From the NCBI RefSeq assembly GCF_009707545.1, contig NZ_WLYK01000016.1, positions 16,224-80,223 of the forward strand: a DNA stretch of 64,000 bases. The letters are read 5' to 3'. The translations under genes and the position numbers were made by a program. This DNA comes from Nakamurella alba. Lineage in GTDB: Bacteria > Actinomycetota > Actinomycetes > Mycobacteriales > Nakamurellaceae. Below, piece by piece: positions 24,748-32,734 of the stretch. Each line of letters opens with the position of its first letter. Within the stretch, counting starts at the first letter, position 1. Below the pieces are notes generated by a model. That model ran no database searches. It saw only the letters and a list, made by a program, of their open reading frames with translations, and was not told where the DNA came from.

Positions 24748-25131
24748 ATGCAGCTGCAGGAGATGTACGACTACATCGCCGCTCTTCTCGCCGATGCCGC
24801 GATCCGGCCCGACGACGAGGACGAGACGGCGTTCGAGCTCCGGAAGCTCGCCCTCATCGCCCGGGCCCGGGTGGTGCTGGACATCATCGAGGCGCAGACC
24901 GTGCACGAGCTGCGCAGCACGGTTCCGCAGACCAGTTACGGCGACATCGGTCTCGCCCAGGGCATCAGCAAGCAGGCCAGTCGCATCCGGCACACCAAGC
25001 TCGACCAGGTGCTCAAGGTGCACCAGCTCGACGGTCGCCGGCACTCCATGTCCAAGGCCGTGGTGCCGCCCCGGCACCGCCGGACCGCCGCACCCACGCG
25101 GCGCGCACGGCGCGAAGGCACCACGTCCTGA
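24748..25131 (+). CDS. Small putative HTH DNA-binding protein
   Basis: A 127-residue protein I do not recognise by family. Residues 1-60 are helical and acidic (MYDYIAALLADAA, then LRKLALIARARVVLDIIEA). A helix-turn-helix-like segment, SYGDIGLAQGISKQASRIRH, follows. The C-terminus is Arg/Pro rich. This resembles small actinobacterial proteins with a KorB/RepX-like HTH. An upstream start at the GTG at 24742 is also possible. The double palindrome ahead of the gene suggests it represses itself. Confidence 0.65.
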   Translation: MQLQEMYDYIAALLADAAIRPDDEDETAFELRKLALIARARVVLDIIEAQTVHELRSTVPQTSYGDIGLAQGISKQASRIRHTKLDQVLKVHQLDGRRHSMSKAVVPPRHRRTAAPTRRARREGTTS

Positions 25132-25284
25132 ACCGTCCTCCCGGGCTGCATCACGCCAGGGACAGCAGTTCCGGCGCCGAACACCGGCGCGCTCATCGAC
25201 AGGTGAGCCACACCAAGGCACGTCACGGTTCCGCCACATCACCGACGCCCGCGATCGCGGCCGTCCGCACAGAGAGGCACCACC

Positions 25285-25578
25285 ATGTCCGATCCCAAGA
25301 CCGTCACCAGGCACACCGGCGCGTTCTTCGGCGCCGCGCTCGCCTTCCTCGCCATCACCCTGCTGTGGAACACCGTCAACCTGGCCATGCTCGACATCGC
25401 CGTGGAGCAGCGCTATTCCATGGCGATGGGCATCCTGTCCGCGGTGTTCGCCACCGTCGTCGTCTCCAAGGTCGTCCGTGACCGCGAGGAGGCCAACGAG
25501 CTGGTCAACGGCATCCGCCGGGCCCGCTACGAAGAGGTGCTCGCCCACTCCCCCGCGCCGGGCCTGGGCCACCTCTGA
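25285..25578 (+). CDS. Small two-helix membrane protein (YiaA/B-like)
   Basis: A 97-residue protein with two membrane helices (FFGAALAFLAITLLWNTVNL and YSMAMGILSAVFATVVVSKV) and a charged C-terminal helix (RDREEANELVNGIRRARYEE). The arrangement resembles YiaAB two-helix proteins, whose function is unknown. A GAGAGG site lies 8 bases before the ATG. It is 153 bases from the HTH gene. Confidence 0.65.
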   Translation: MSDPKTVTRHTGAFFGAALAFLAITLLWNTVNLAMLDIAVEQRYSMAMGILSAVFATVVVSKVVRDREEANELVNGIRRARYEEVLAHSPAPGLGHL

Positions 25579-25632
25579 TCCACGGGCCGGCCGGAGCCGA
25601 GTGCGCAGCTCGACCGCACCCGCCCGGCCGGC

Positions 25633-26460
25633 TCAGCTTCCCCGAGGCCCACGAGACCTGTCGAGATCGACCTCCCTGACGAAGGTGTCGATGTCGCGCA
25701 GCAGCGCCGGGCCGGCGGCTGAGCCGTTGATCATGAAGCCGTGGCCGGTGTCCGGGTAGACCCGGACGATCACCGGGGCGCCGGCCCGGGCCAGATCGGT
25801 GGCCCACCCGCTGACCACCTCCGGCGGGAAGGTGCGGTCGTCGGATCCCTGGGCGATCAGGAACGGCGGAGGTCGCCGGCCGGACGACCGCAACCAGGTC
25901 AGCGGTGATGCCGATGCCCGGGCCGCCTGCACCACCTCCGGATCCTCGACACCAGCTACACCGCACAGCATGTCGATGCTCTCCCGCAACGATGGATCCG
26001 GCTCCCACCCGTCGAGTCGCCCCGGCCCGTACACCGAGACCACCCCGTCCGGGAACACCTGCTCGTCCGGGTCCAGTGCGAGCAGCGCCGCGAGGTGGCC
26101 ACCGGCCGAACCACCTGCGACGACCACCGTCCGCACCGTCGGCCATGCGGTCGCGAGATGCTCGCGGAACACCCGCCACCCGGTCCGCAGGTCATCCAGT
26201 TTGTCGGCGAGCACGGAACCGGGATCCAGGCTGTACCCCGCGCTACCGACGACATGCCCGGCAGCGGCGAACTTCTCCTGCTGCACCCGGTACATCGACC
26301 GGTCGCCGCGGTACCAGCTGCCGCCGTGGACCAGCAGCAGGGCGGTGGTCGGAGCGGCCACCACCGGACCGAGCACGTCCACGGCGGACGTGGCCGCCGT
26401 GGCACCGGGGTAGCGGAGTGCGAGGATGCCGCGAGATCCGGCGTCAGAGTCCGGCGACAC
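25633..26460 (-). CDS. Alpha/beta hydrolase of the HSL/BD-FAE type, possible lactonase or esterase
   Basis: A 275-residue hydrolase. Oxyanion motif HGGSW, Ser nucleophile in GGSAGGHLA, acid in GSDDRTFPP and His in DTGHGFM form a complete triad. The GTG at 26460 is chosen because it is the first start in the homologous region and overlaps the upstream lyase stop by 17 bases. Relatives include bifunctional carbohydrate esterases and kynurenine formamidases. As the last gene after GntR, SDR and a DHDPS-family enzyme it could open a sugar lactone or remove acyl groups from imported oligosaccharides. Confidence 0.8.
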   Translation of the reverse strand: MSPDSDAGSRGILALRYPGATAATSAVDVLGPVVAAPTTALLLVHGGSWYRGDRSMYRVQQEKFAAAGHVVGSAGYSLDPGSVLADKLDDLRTGWRVFREHLATAWPTVRTVVVAGGSAGGHLAALLALDPDEQVFPDGVVSVYGPGRLDGWEPDPSLRESIDMLCGVAGVEDPEVVQAARASASPLTWLRSSGRRPPPFLIAQGSDDRTFPPEVVSGWATDLARAGAPVIVRVYPDTGHGFMINGSAAGPALLRDIDTFVREVDLDRSRGPRGS

Positions 26461-27391
26461 GCACCGCCACCTGCTCCGGGGACGGCAGCGCCCGCATGAT
26501 CGCGGCCACCTCCGCCGGATCCGCCGCCATCGCGGGTGGCCGGACATCGCCGACGTCGAATCCGGACCAGCGTAGGCCCTGCTTCACCACGGCGACGTTC
26601 CGGCGTCCGCCGTCGACGTTGCGCAGCCGCTCGAACGGGCCGACCGACCCGAGAAGCCAGTCCAGAACCTCACTGTCACCGACGGCTGCGGCACGGTGCA
26701 CGGCCAGTGCCAGGTCCGGCCGGATGTTCGCCAGCCCGGAGGTGAATCCGCGGATGCCCAGCTCCGCGGTGGCGGGCACCCGGGCCTCGGCGGAACCGTT
26801 GATCCACACGCATCCGTCGTCACCGTCGGCCAGCCGACCCAGCAGCCCGACATCTGCTGCTGCGTACTTGATCCCGGCCACCTCCGGTCGGTCCGCCAGC
26901 GCCCGCAGCGCCGAGCCGGACACCCGGCCGGACCGGGTGTACAGCACGGCCGGCAGGTCGATCCGGTCCAGGACGGCGTCCCAGAACGCGTGGATGCCGA
27001 CGCTGTCGGTGAGCGGATCCAACGGCTCGTGCAGCATCACCGCCCGGTACCCGAGATCGGCAGCCATCGTTGCACCGTCGAGGATCTCGGCCAGACTGCC
27101 GGCCAGACCGGCCAGTCCCAGTGCCGGACCGGCGCCGTCGGCGACCGATCGGAGGTGTGCACGCCGCTCGACCGGAGTCAGCTGGAACACCTCGGCGGTG
27201 TTGCCCAACGCCGTCACGGCGTGCACACCGCCGGCGGCGATCCGCGCGACCAGCGCCGTGCATCGTTCCTCGTCGACGGCGGCGGTGCCGTCCCGGAACG
27301 GCGCCACCACCACGCACACCACCCCTTGCAGGGCGTCGCGGAGAGAATCGGCAGTGCCCACGGCACCACCGGAGCCGAGCTGTTCGGTCAT
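26444..27391 (-). CDS. DHDPS-family lyase (sugar-acid aldolase/dehydratase candidate)
   Basis: A 315-residue TIM barrel of the dihydrodipicolinate synthase family. The Schiff-base Lys is K175 in GIKYAAAD and the catalytic Tyr is Y151 in VLYTRSG. The loop that is GTTGE in DapA reads GNTAEVF, so lysine synthesis is unlikely. In a carbohydrate operon, members usually act on 2-keto-3-deoxy sugar acids. It overlaps the SDR gene by 4 bases and the hydrolase by 17. Confidence 0.82.
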   Translation of the reverse strand: MTEQLGSGGAVGTADSLRDALQGVVCVVVAPFRDGTAAVDEERCTALVARIAAGGVHAVTALGNTAEVFQLTPVERRAHLRSVADGAGPALGLAGLAGSLAEILDGATMAADLGYRAVMLHEPLDPLTDSVGIHAFWDAVLDRIDLPAVLYTRSGRVSGSALRALADRPEVAGIKYAAADVGLLGRLADGDDGCVWINGSAEARVPATAELGIRGFTSGLANIRPDLALAVHRAAAVGDSEVLDWLLGSVGPFERLRNVDGGRRNVAVVKQGLRWSGFDVGDVRPPAMAADPAEVAAIMRALPSPEQVAVRVAGL

Positions 27392-28233
27392 GGTCGGCCT
27401 GCTTCCGGGAGAGGTGTCGGGGTCGGGGAGGGCGGTTCGGCGTCCGGCGGCCGGGCCTGTGCGGTGAGGCCGCCGTCCACGGTGATCACCTGCCCGGTGA
27501 GATAGGCCGCCGCCGGCGAGCAGAGGAAGGCGACCACACCGGCGACGTCGTCGGCGTCGCCGACCCGGCCCAACGGCACGGCGGCGGCGAGCGCGGCGTG
27601 GGCGGCGGTGCCGACGGGTGCGGTGCGATCGTTCGAGATGCTGCCCGGTGCCACGCTGTTCACCCGGATCCCGTGCGGGGCGAGATCCAGCGCCATCGCC
27701 CGCGCGGCCGCCTCCACGGCGCCCTTGCCGGCGTCGTAGACGACGGCGCCGCGGTGCGCCCGGCTGGCGCCGATGGAGCTGATCATCACGATGCCACCGG
27801 ATCCGCGTGCTGCCATCCGGGCCGCCACCGCCCGGCTCACCACGAAGGTGGCGCGGGCGCCGACGGCGAACGAGGTGTCCCAGTCGGCGACCTGCGCCTG
27901 CAGGAACGGGACCCGGCCGACCGTCGGCAGCGCGGCGTTGTTGACGAGATGGTCCGGTACCCCGACGGTGTCGCAGACCTGCAGCACCATCGCGTCCACC
28001 GCGTCGTCGTCGGACACGTCAGCCGTCGCAGGCACCGCGCGGCCGCCGTCCGCACGGATCAGCGCGACCGCGCGGTCGACCTCGGCCGGATCCGGCCCGT
28101 TCACCGCCACCAGCAGGCCGTCGGCGGCCAGCCGGCGGGAGATCGCCAGGCCGATGTTCCGGGCACCCCCGGTCACCAACGCGACGCCCCGGGAGTCCGG
28201 ATCCGCGGCACCGTTCACCCCCGACCCCACCAT
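27388..28233 (-). CDS. Short-chain dehydrogenase/reductase
   Basis: A 281-residue classical SDR: cofactor motif TGGARNIG, NNAA, catalytic Ser in MISSIGAS and the Tyr-Lys pair in YDAGKGA, and a late VDGG. A Pro-rich tail of about 20 residues follows. In the context of a sugar importer, a likely role is oxidation of an aldose to its lactone or reduction of a keto-sugar; which is not decidable here. Start 28233 overlaps the GntR stop by one base (TGATG). Confidence 0.88.
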   Translation of the reverse strand: MVGSGVNGAADPDSRGVALVTGGARNIGLAISRRLAADGLLVAVNGPDPAEVDRAVALIRADGGRAVPATADVSDDDAVDAMVLQVCDTVGVPDHLVNNAALPTVGRVPFLQAQVADWDTSFAVGARATFVVSRAVAARMAARGSGGIVMISSIGASRAHRGAVVYDAGKGAVEAAARAMALDLAPHGIRVNSVAPGSISNDRTAPVGTAAHAALAAAVPLGRVGDADDVAGVVAFLCSPAAAYLTGQVITVDGGLTAQARPPDAEPPSPTPTPLPEAGRP

Positions 28234-28889
28234 CAGGTCTCGCCCTGCAGTGCTTCGTCGACCGCACACGAGGACTGCATGATGTGCTCCCGCATGACCT
28301 GCTCGGCCGCCGCCGCGTCGCCGGCCCGGAACGCCTCCAGCACCGCCCGGTGCTCCTTGGCCTCGGTGGTCCAGGTGGGTGTGCGCCGCCACCCGGCCAT
28401 CGCCGCGAGGATGGCGAGATCCTGGAGCCGGTCCAGGAAGTCGACCAGGAACTGGTTCCCGCTCATCGAGTAGAGGTGCCGGTGGAACTGCCGGTTGGCC
28501 AGGCCCAGGGCGACCCGGTCGTCCGCCTCCAGCGCGGCGTCCGCCCGGGCCAGCGCCTCGGCCGCGGCGTCGGAGGACGCGCCGCGCTCGGCCGCCAGCC
28601 GCACGCAGAGCGGTTCGACGCCGAGCCGGGCGTCGTAGACCTGCTTGGCCAGGTCCGCGTCCATGGTGCGGACGACCACCTTCTCGTAGCTGGACACCTG
28701 CACCAGCCCGGTGGTGTGCAGCAGCTTCAGCGCCTCCCGCACCGGTGTCTTGGACACCCCGAGCTGGGCGGCGAGCTCCCGTTCCACCAGCGGCTTCCCG
28801 GGCGGGAACTCGCCGGACACGATGGCGGACCGGATGGCGTCGCGGACCTGCTCGGTGAGCGAGACCGGAGCCTTGAGAATCGGTTCCAT
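28233..28889 (-). CDS. GntR-family (FCD domain) regulator of the sugar locus
   Basis: A 218-residue regulator. Winged helix at 10-75 (IRSAIVSGEFPPGKPLVERE, then LGVSKTPVREALKLL), then an FCD ligand domain with the metal-site region FHRHLYSMSGNQ and EHRAVLEAF, HIMQSS. It is cotranscribed with SDR and lyase genes. The related motifs at the two sugar-locus promoters (TGGTAT/ATACCA) resemble FadR-subfamily sites, making this gene the likely controller. Confidence 0.88.
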   Translation of the reverse strand: MEPILKAPVSLTEQVRDAIRSAIVSGEFPPGKPLVERELAAQLGVSKTPVREALKLLHTTGLVQVSSYEKVVVRTMDADLAKQVYDARLGVEPLCVRLAAERGASSDAAAEALARADAALEADDRVALGLANRQFHRHLYSMSGNQFLVDFLDRLQDLAILAAMAGWRRTPTWTTEAKEHRAVLEAFRAGDAAAAEQVMREHIMQSSCAVDEALQGET

Positions 28890-28963
28890 CTGGGTGCCTT
28901 TCGCCGGGGGTGGTGCTGGTGTCGGTACTGGAACGGGCTGCTGCGGTGGACGGGTGATTCAGG

Positions 28964-30607
28964 TCAGGACGAGGACTGCGCGGCGCTGTACTCGGTGGCC
29001 AGCTCCGTGGCGATGGTGTCACCACCGCCGCTCCGGAACGCACTCACCGCGGCGTCCCAGCTGGACATGTCGGCCCGGCCGGTGACGATCGCGCTGATCG
29101 CGTCGGAGACCGCCTTGTTGAGCGCGACCCCCTTCTGGTCCTGGGTCGCACTGGCCAGGCCGAGCGACGGGTCCACCAGACCCTTGGGCTGCAGCGCCTC
29201 CTGCACGTCGAAGGCGCGCTGGGTGACCGCCTTGTCGCCGGGACACTGGATGACGTCCGGCGCATCACCCAGGTACTTGCCGATCGGGACCGTGTTGGCG
29301 CTCTCCGTCTCGGCCAGCTTGGTGGGCTCCGGGCCGTTCGCGGTACGGGTGAAATGCACGCCCTCCACCCCGTAGTTCAGCAGCTCGTTCTCCTTCGACC
29401 CGTACGGTGCGGCGGCGAAGTCGGCGATCCGCAGCAGCATCTTCAGCCGCTCCGGGTCGGACTTCTTGAAGACCACGTACCCGAAGAGACCGCCGAAGAG
29501 CCAGGAGGTCTGTCCCGGCGAGAACGGGAAACCGACGTCGGTGGTGAAGGTGTCGCCGATGCGGCCCTGGTACGTGCCGTTGAAGTAGTTGGCGAAGGAG
29601 CCCGACAGCGCACCGACGTTGCCGGCGTAGTACTCGTTGAACATGTCGGACTGCCCTGCGGTCACCGATGCCGGGTGGAACAGGCCGTCGGCGAAGGCCT
29701 TTCGCGACATCTCGATGGCGGCGCGGAACTCCGGGGTGGCGTAGGTCGACGAGAAGGCCCCGCCGCCGTCCACCGCCCACTGGTTCGGGGCGCCGAGCGC
29801 ACCGGCGAAGTAGTTCTTCACCAGCCACTCCGAGTCGAAGGTGCCCAACGGGTAGAAGGATCCGCCGCGTTCCTCGGCAACAGCGGTGGCGAACTGCTCC
29901 ATGGTCCAGTCGTCGGTGGCACCGACCGCGTCGAGGTGGTCGCGGTTGACGTGCAGCACGTTGGTCATCCGGGCCCGGACGATCGGGATGCCGTAGATCT
30001 TGCCGCCGATGCGGCCCATCGCCTGCCAGGCGTAGGTCGGCAGGTTGGCCAGGTTCGGGTAGTCCTTGATGGCATCGCCGGAGAGGAACTCCGTCAGGTC
30101 AGCGCACTGGCTCGCGACGAACTCCCGGATCCGCGGCGCCGCGGTCACCAGCATCATGTCGGTCAGCTCACCGCCTGCCATGATCGTCGCCAGCTTGTTC
30201 TGGTACTCGGCGGCGGGCACCAGGTTCATCCGGATGTCCGCGTTCATCGCCTCGTTGATCGCGGTCCAGAGCTTGTTCTGGCCCACCGGTGCCGGCGGCG
30301 GGCTGTAGGTCATCAGGGTAGCGGTGACGGCGCTGCCGTCACCGGGCGCCGAGGCCACCGACGTGACCAGCTTGTCGGGGTAGGTGAAGTAGCCGTTGAG
30401 ACCGCCGGACACCTTCGACACCAGGTCCGGCGGCGGCACCTCGGCGGCGGTGTAGGTGGGCCACGGTGCCTGGCTGGTGCCGGCGTTGCCGATCGCGGCC
30501 CGGTCGCCGCCGGACCCCCCGCAGCCGGCCAGCCAGGGGCCGGTCAGGGCGGCGGCGGCGCCGGCTCCGAGCAGTTTGAATGCGGTGCGGCGGGTGATGG
30601 CCGTCAT
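28964..30607 (-). CDS. Oligosaccharide ABC transporter binding lipoprotein (LplA/YtcQ-like)
   Basis: A 547-residue extracellular binding protein. The N-terminus has a Tat-like RRTAFKLLGAGAAAALTG and a lipobox LAGC near residue 29. The body matches large (about 500 residue) family 1 proteins that serve LplB/YtcP permeases and import complex oligosaccharides. It lies 85 bases downstream of the permease genes. No ATPase is encoded here, so the importer probably uses a shared MsmK/UgpC-type ATPase encoded elsewhere, which is usual for this class. Confidence 0.88.
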   Translation of the reverse strand: MTAITRRTAFKLLGAGAAAALTGPWLAGCGGSGGDRAAIGNAGTSQAPWPTYTAAEVPPPDLVSKVSGGLNGYFTYPDKLVTSVASAPGDGSAVTATLMTYSPPPAPVGQNKLWTAINEAMNADIRMNLVPAAEYQNKLATIMAGGELTDMMLVTAAPRIREFVASQCADLTEFLSGDAIKDYPNLANLPTYAWQAMGRIGGKIYGIPIVRARMTNVLHVNRDHLDAVGATDDWTMEQFATAVAEERGGSFYPLGTFDSEWLVKNYFAGALGAPNQWAVDGGGAFSSTYATPEFRAAIEMSRKAFADGLFHPASVTAGQSDMFNEYYAGNVGALSGSFANYFNGTYQGRIGDTFTTDVGFPFSPGQTSWLFGGLFGYVVFKKSDPERLKMLLRIADFAAAPYGSKENELLNYGVEGVHFTRTANGPEPTKLAETESANTVPIGKYLGDAPDVIQCPGDKAVTQRAFDVQEALQPKGLVDPSLGLASATQDQKGVALNKAVSDAISAIVTGRADMSSWDAAVSAFRSGGGDTIATELATEYSAAQSSS

Positions 30608-30692
30608 GTCAGGTGTCTCCTTCGACAGCTCGACGGGGAGGACGGGGAAGCGGAACGGTCACAGCACGGGACGTGCTGCACAGAAACGGATC

Positions 30693-31631
30693 TCATGACT
30701 TCACTGCTCCGGTGAGGACACCGGACATGAAGTGGCGCTGCAGGAACGGGTAGACGCAGATGATCGGCAGCATGGCCAGGACGACCACGGCCATCTGGAT
30801 GGAGTTGGGGGCGCTGACCATCGCCTCGGCGTTGGCCAGGCTGCCCGCGATGGGTGAGCCCTGGATGACGTACTGCCGCAGCACCAGCTGGATCGGCCAC
30901 TTCGCCGAGTCGTCCAGGTAGAGCACGGCACCGAAGAAGGAGTTCCAGTACTGGACCGCGTAGAACAGTCCCACCACGGCGACCGCGGCCTTGGACAGTG
31001 GCAGCACGATGCGGGTGAGGATCCGGACCTCGCCGGCGCCCTCGATCTTCGCCGCCTCGATCAGCTCGTTCGGGATCCGCTGGAAGAAGCCGCGCAGCAC
31101 CACCAGGTTGAAGGCGTTGACCAGCACCGGCACGATCAGCGACGCGTAGGTGTCCTTCAGGCCCATGCCGGTCACCACCAGGTAGGTGGGGATCATGCCC
31201 GGGGTGAACAGCAGGGTGAATAGCACCAGCAGGGTGATCGGCTTGCCCGCGAAGGTGTTCGGCCGGGACAGGGCGTAGGCCATGCCGATCGTGCACAGCA
31301 ACGACAGCGTCGTGCCGACGATCGTCACCCCGGCGCTGATCAGAGTGGCCCGGGTGACGACCCCGCCGGTCAGCACCTCCCGGTAGGCGTCGAAGGTCGG
31401 GTCGGTCGGCCAGATCACCCAGCCGCCGTTGGCGATGACCTCCTGCTGGCCGGCCAGGCTGGTGGAGACCACGACCAGGCACGGCAGCAGGACCAGGGCG
31501 ACGACCACCACCAGCGCGAGGACCTTCAGCACCGTGATCGCCGGGTGCGGAGCGGGCTGCCAGGCCGGCCGCCGCGGCGCCTTGACCTTCGGCTCCGCGG
31601 TGCTGCGCCGGCTCGAGAACGCGACGGTCAT
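30693..31631 (-). CDS. Sugar ABC transporter permease (YtcP-type)
   Basis: A 312-residue CUT1-family permease with six membrane helices, the first LALVVVVALVLLPCLVVVST. The EAA coupling loop reads LIEAAKIEGAGEVRILTRIV. The C-terminal PFLQRHFMSGVLTGAVKS is typical of YtcP proteins. Overlaps the partner permease by 4 bases. Confidence 0.92.
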   Translation of the reverse strand: MTVAFSSRRSTAEPKVKAPRRPAWQPAPHPAITVLKVLALVVVVALVLLPCLVVVSTSLAGQQEVIANGGWVIWPTDPTFDAYREVLTGGVVTRATLISAGVTIVGTTLSLLCTIGMAYALSRPNTFAGKPITLLVLFTLLFTPGMIPTYLVVTGMGLKDTYASLIVPVLVNAFNLVVLRGFFQRIPNELIEAAKIEGAGEVRILTRIVLPLSKAAVAVVGLFYAVQYWNSFFGAVLYLDDSAKWPIQLVLRQYVIQGSPIAGSLANAEAMVSAPNSIQMAVVVLAMLPIICVYPFLQRHFMSGVLTGAVKS

Positions 31632-32662
31632 CGGTACAGGCCCTCCTCGCCGAGACGGTGTGCGAGCTTGTTCGCCAGGATCACCAGGCCGGCGCCGAGG
31701 ATCCCCTTGATCAGGCCGACGGCGCTGGCGTAGCCCCAGTCCCCGCCGAGCACACCGGTGTAGTAGACGAAGGTGTCGAGCACCTCGCCCGCCTCCGGTC
31801 CGACCGAATCCCGTTGCAGCAGGATCTGTTCGAAGCCGACGGACAGGATGTCGCCCAGCTTCAGGATGAACAGCAGGACGATCAACGGGCGGATCGCCGG
31901 CAGCGTGACGTGCCAGGTGCGGCGGGCCCAGCCGGCGCCGTCGATGGCGGCCGACTCGTAGAGCTGCTCGTCGACGTTGTAGAGCGCGGCCAGGAAGATG
32001 ATCGTGCCCCAGCCACAGTCCTTCCAGATGATCTGGGCGACCATCAGCGGCTTGAAGGCGTCGGGGTTGGCGATCACGTCGATGGTGCCCAGGCCGGCGT
32101 CGCCGAGCCAGCCGTTCAGCACGCCGGTGCTGGACAGGAACTGCTGGAACAGCGCGACCACGATGACCCATGAGATGAAATGCGGCAGGTAGACGACGCT
32201 CTGCACGAACTTCCGGACCGGTGCCGCGGTGATGCTGTGCAGCAGCATCGCCAGCGCGATCGGCGCCGGGAAGAAGAAGATCAGTTGCAGGGCCGACAGT
32301 TCCAGCGTGTTCAGCGCCGCGTGCCACATGGCCGGGTCGGTGAACAGTTTCTCGAAGTTGCCGAAGCCGACCCAGTCGGAACCGCTGACGCCGAGGAACG
32401 GCACGTAGTCCTGGAACGCGATGCCGTAGCCGAACAGCGCGCCGTAGTGGAAGACGAGGAAGTACACGAGGGCCGGCGCGAGCAGTGCCAGCAGCACCAG
32501 ATCGCGCCGGAACCGACCCCGCCGGCGGCCCGGTGCGGATCCTGGTACGTGCTCGGTGGGTGCCCCGGCCGTCGGACGCGCGGGGCCGCCAACAGGCTGT
32601 TGACCTGCGGCGACGACCGCAGGAACGACCTCCTGGGGCGAGCGCGACGACGTTGACGGCAT
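31628..32662 (-). CDS. Sugar ABC transporter permease (LplB-type)
   Basis: A 344-residue permease; the first 55 residues are a charged cytoplasmic extension, then six helices starting LVLLALLAPALVYFLVFHYG. LplB features include the segment GIAFQDYVPFLGV and the loop ESAAIDGAGWARRTWHVTLP. First gene of the minus-strand sugar unit; its ATG lies at the predicted transcription start. Confidence 0.92.
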   Translation of the reverse strand: MPSTSSRSPQEVVPAVVAAGQQPVGGPARPTAGAPTEHVPGSAPGRRRGRFRRDLVLLALLAPALVYFLVFHYGALFGYGIAFQDYVPFLGVSGSDWVGFGNFEKLFTDPAMWHAALNTLELSALQLIFFFPAPIALAMLLHSITAAPVRKFVQSVVYLPHFISWVIVVALFQQFLSSTGVLNGWLGDAGLGTIDVIANPDAFKPLMVAQIIWKDCGWGTIIFLAALYNVDEQLYESAAIDGAGWARRTWHVTLPAIRPLIVLLFILKLGDILSVGFEQILLQRDSVGPEAGEVLDTFVYYTGVLGGDWGYASAVGLIKGILGAGLVILANKLAHRLGEEGLYR

Positions 32663-32668
32663 GACGGC

Positions 32669-32697
32669 ATATTGCTATACCAAGTACCAGCCGTCAA
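32669..32697 (-). promoter_or_regulatory. Promoter and operator of the sugar importer unit
   Basis: Read on the minus strand: TTGACG (32692-32697), a 17-base spacer and CAATAT (32669-32674). Transcription would begin at or next to the ATG at 32662, so the message looks leaderless. The spacer holds CTGGTACTTGGTAT (ATACCAAGTACCAG on the plus strand, 32677-32690), closely related to a motif in the promoter at 47698-47726. Confidence 0.55.
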
Positions 32698-32734
32698 GAC
32701 ACACCGTGGTGCCGACAGCGAGGAGAATGGTCAG

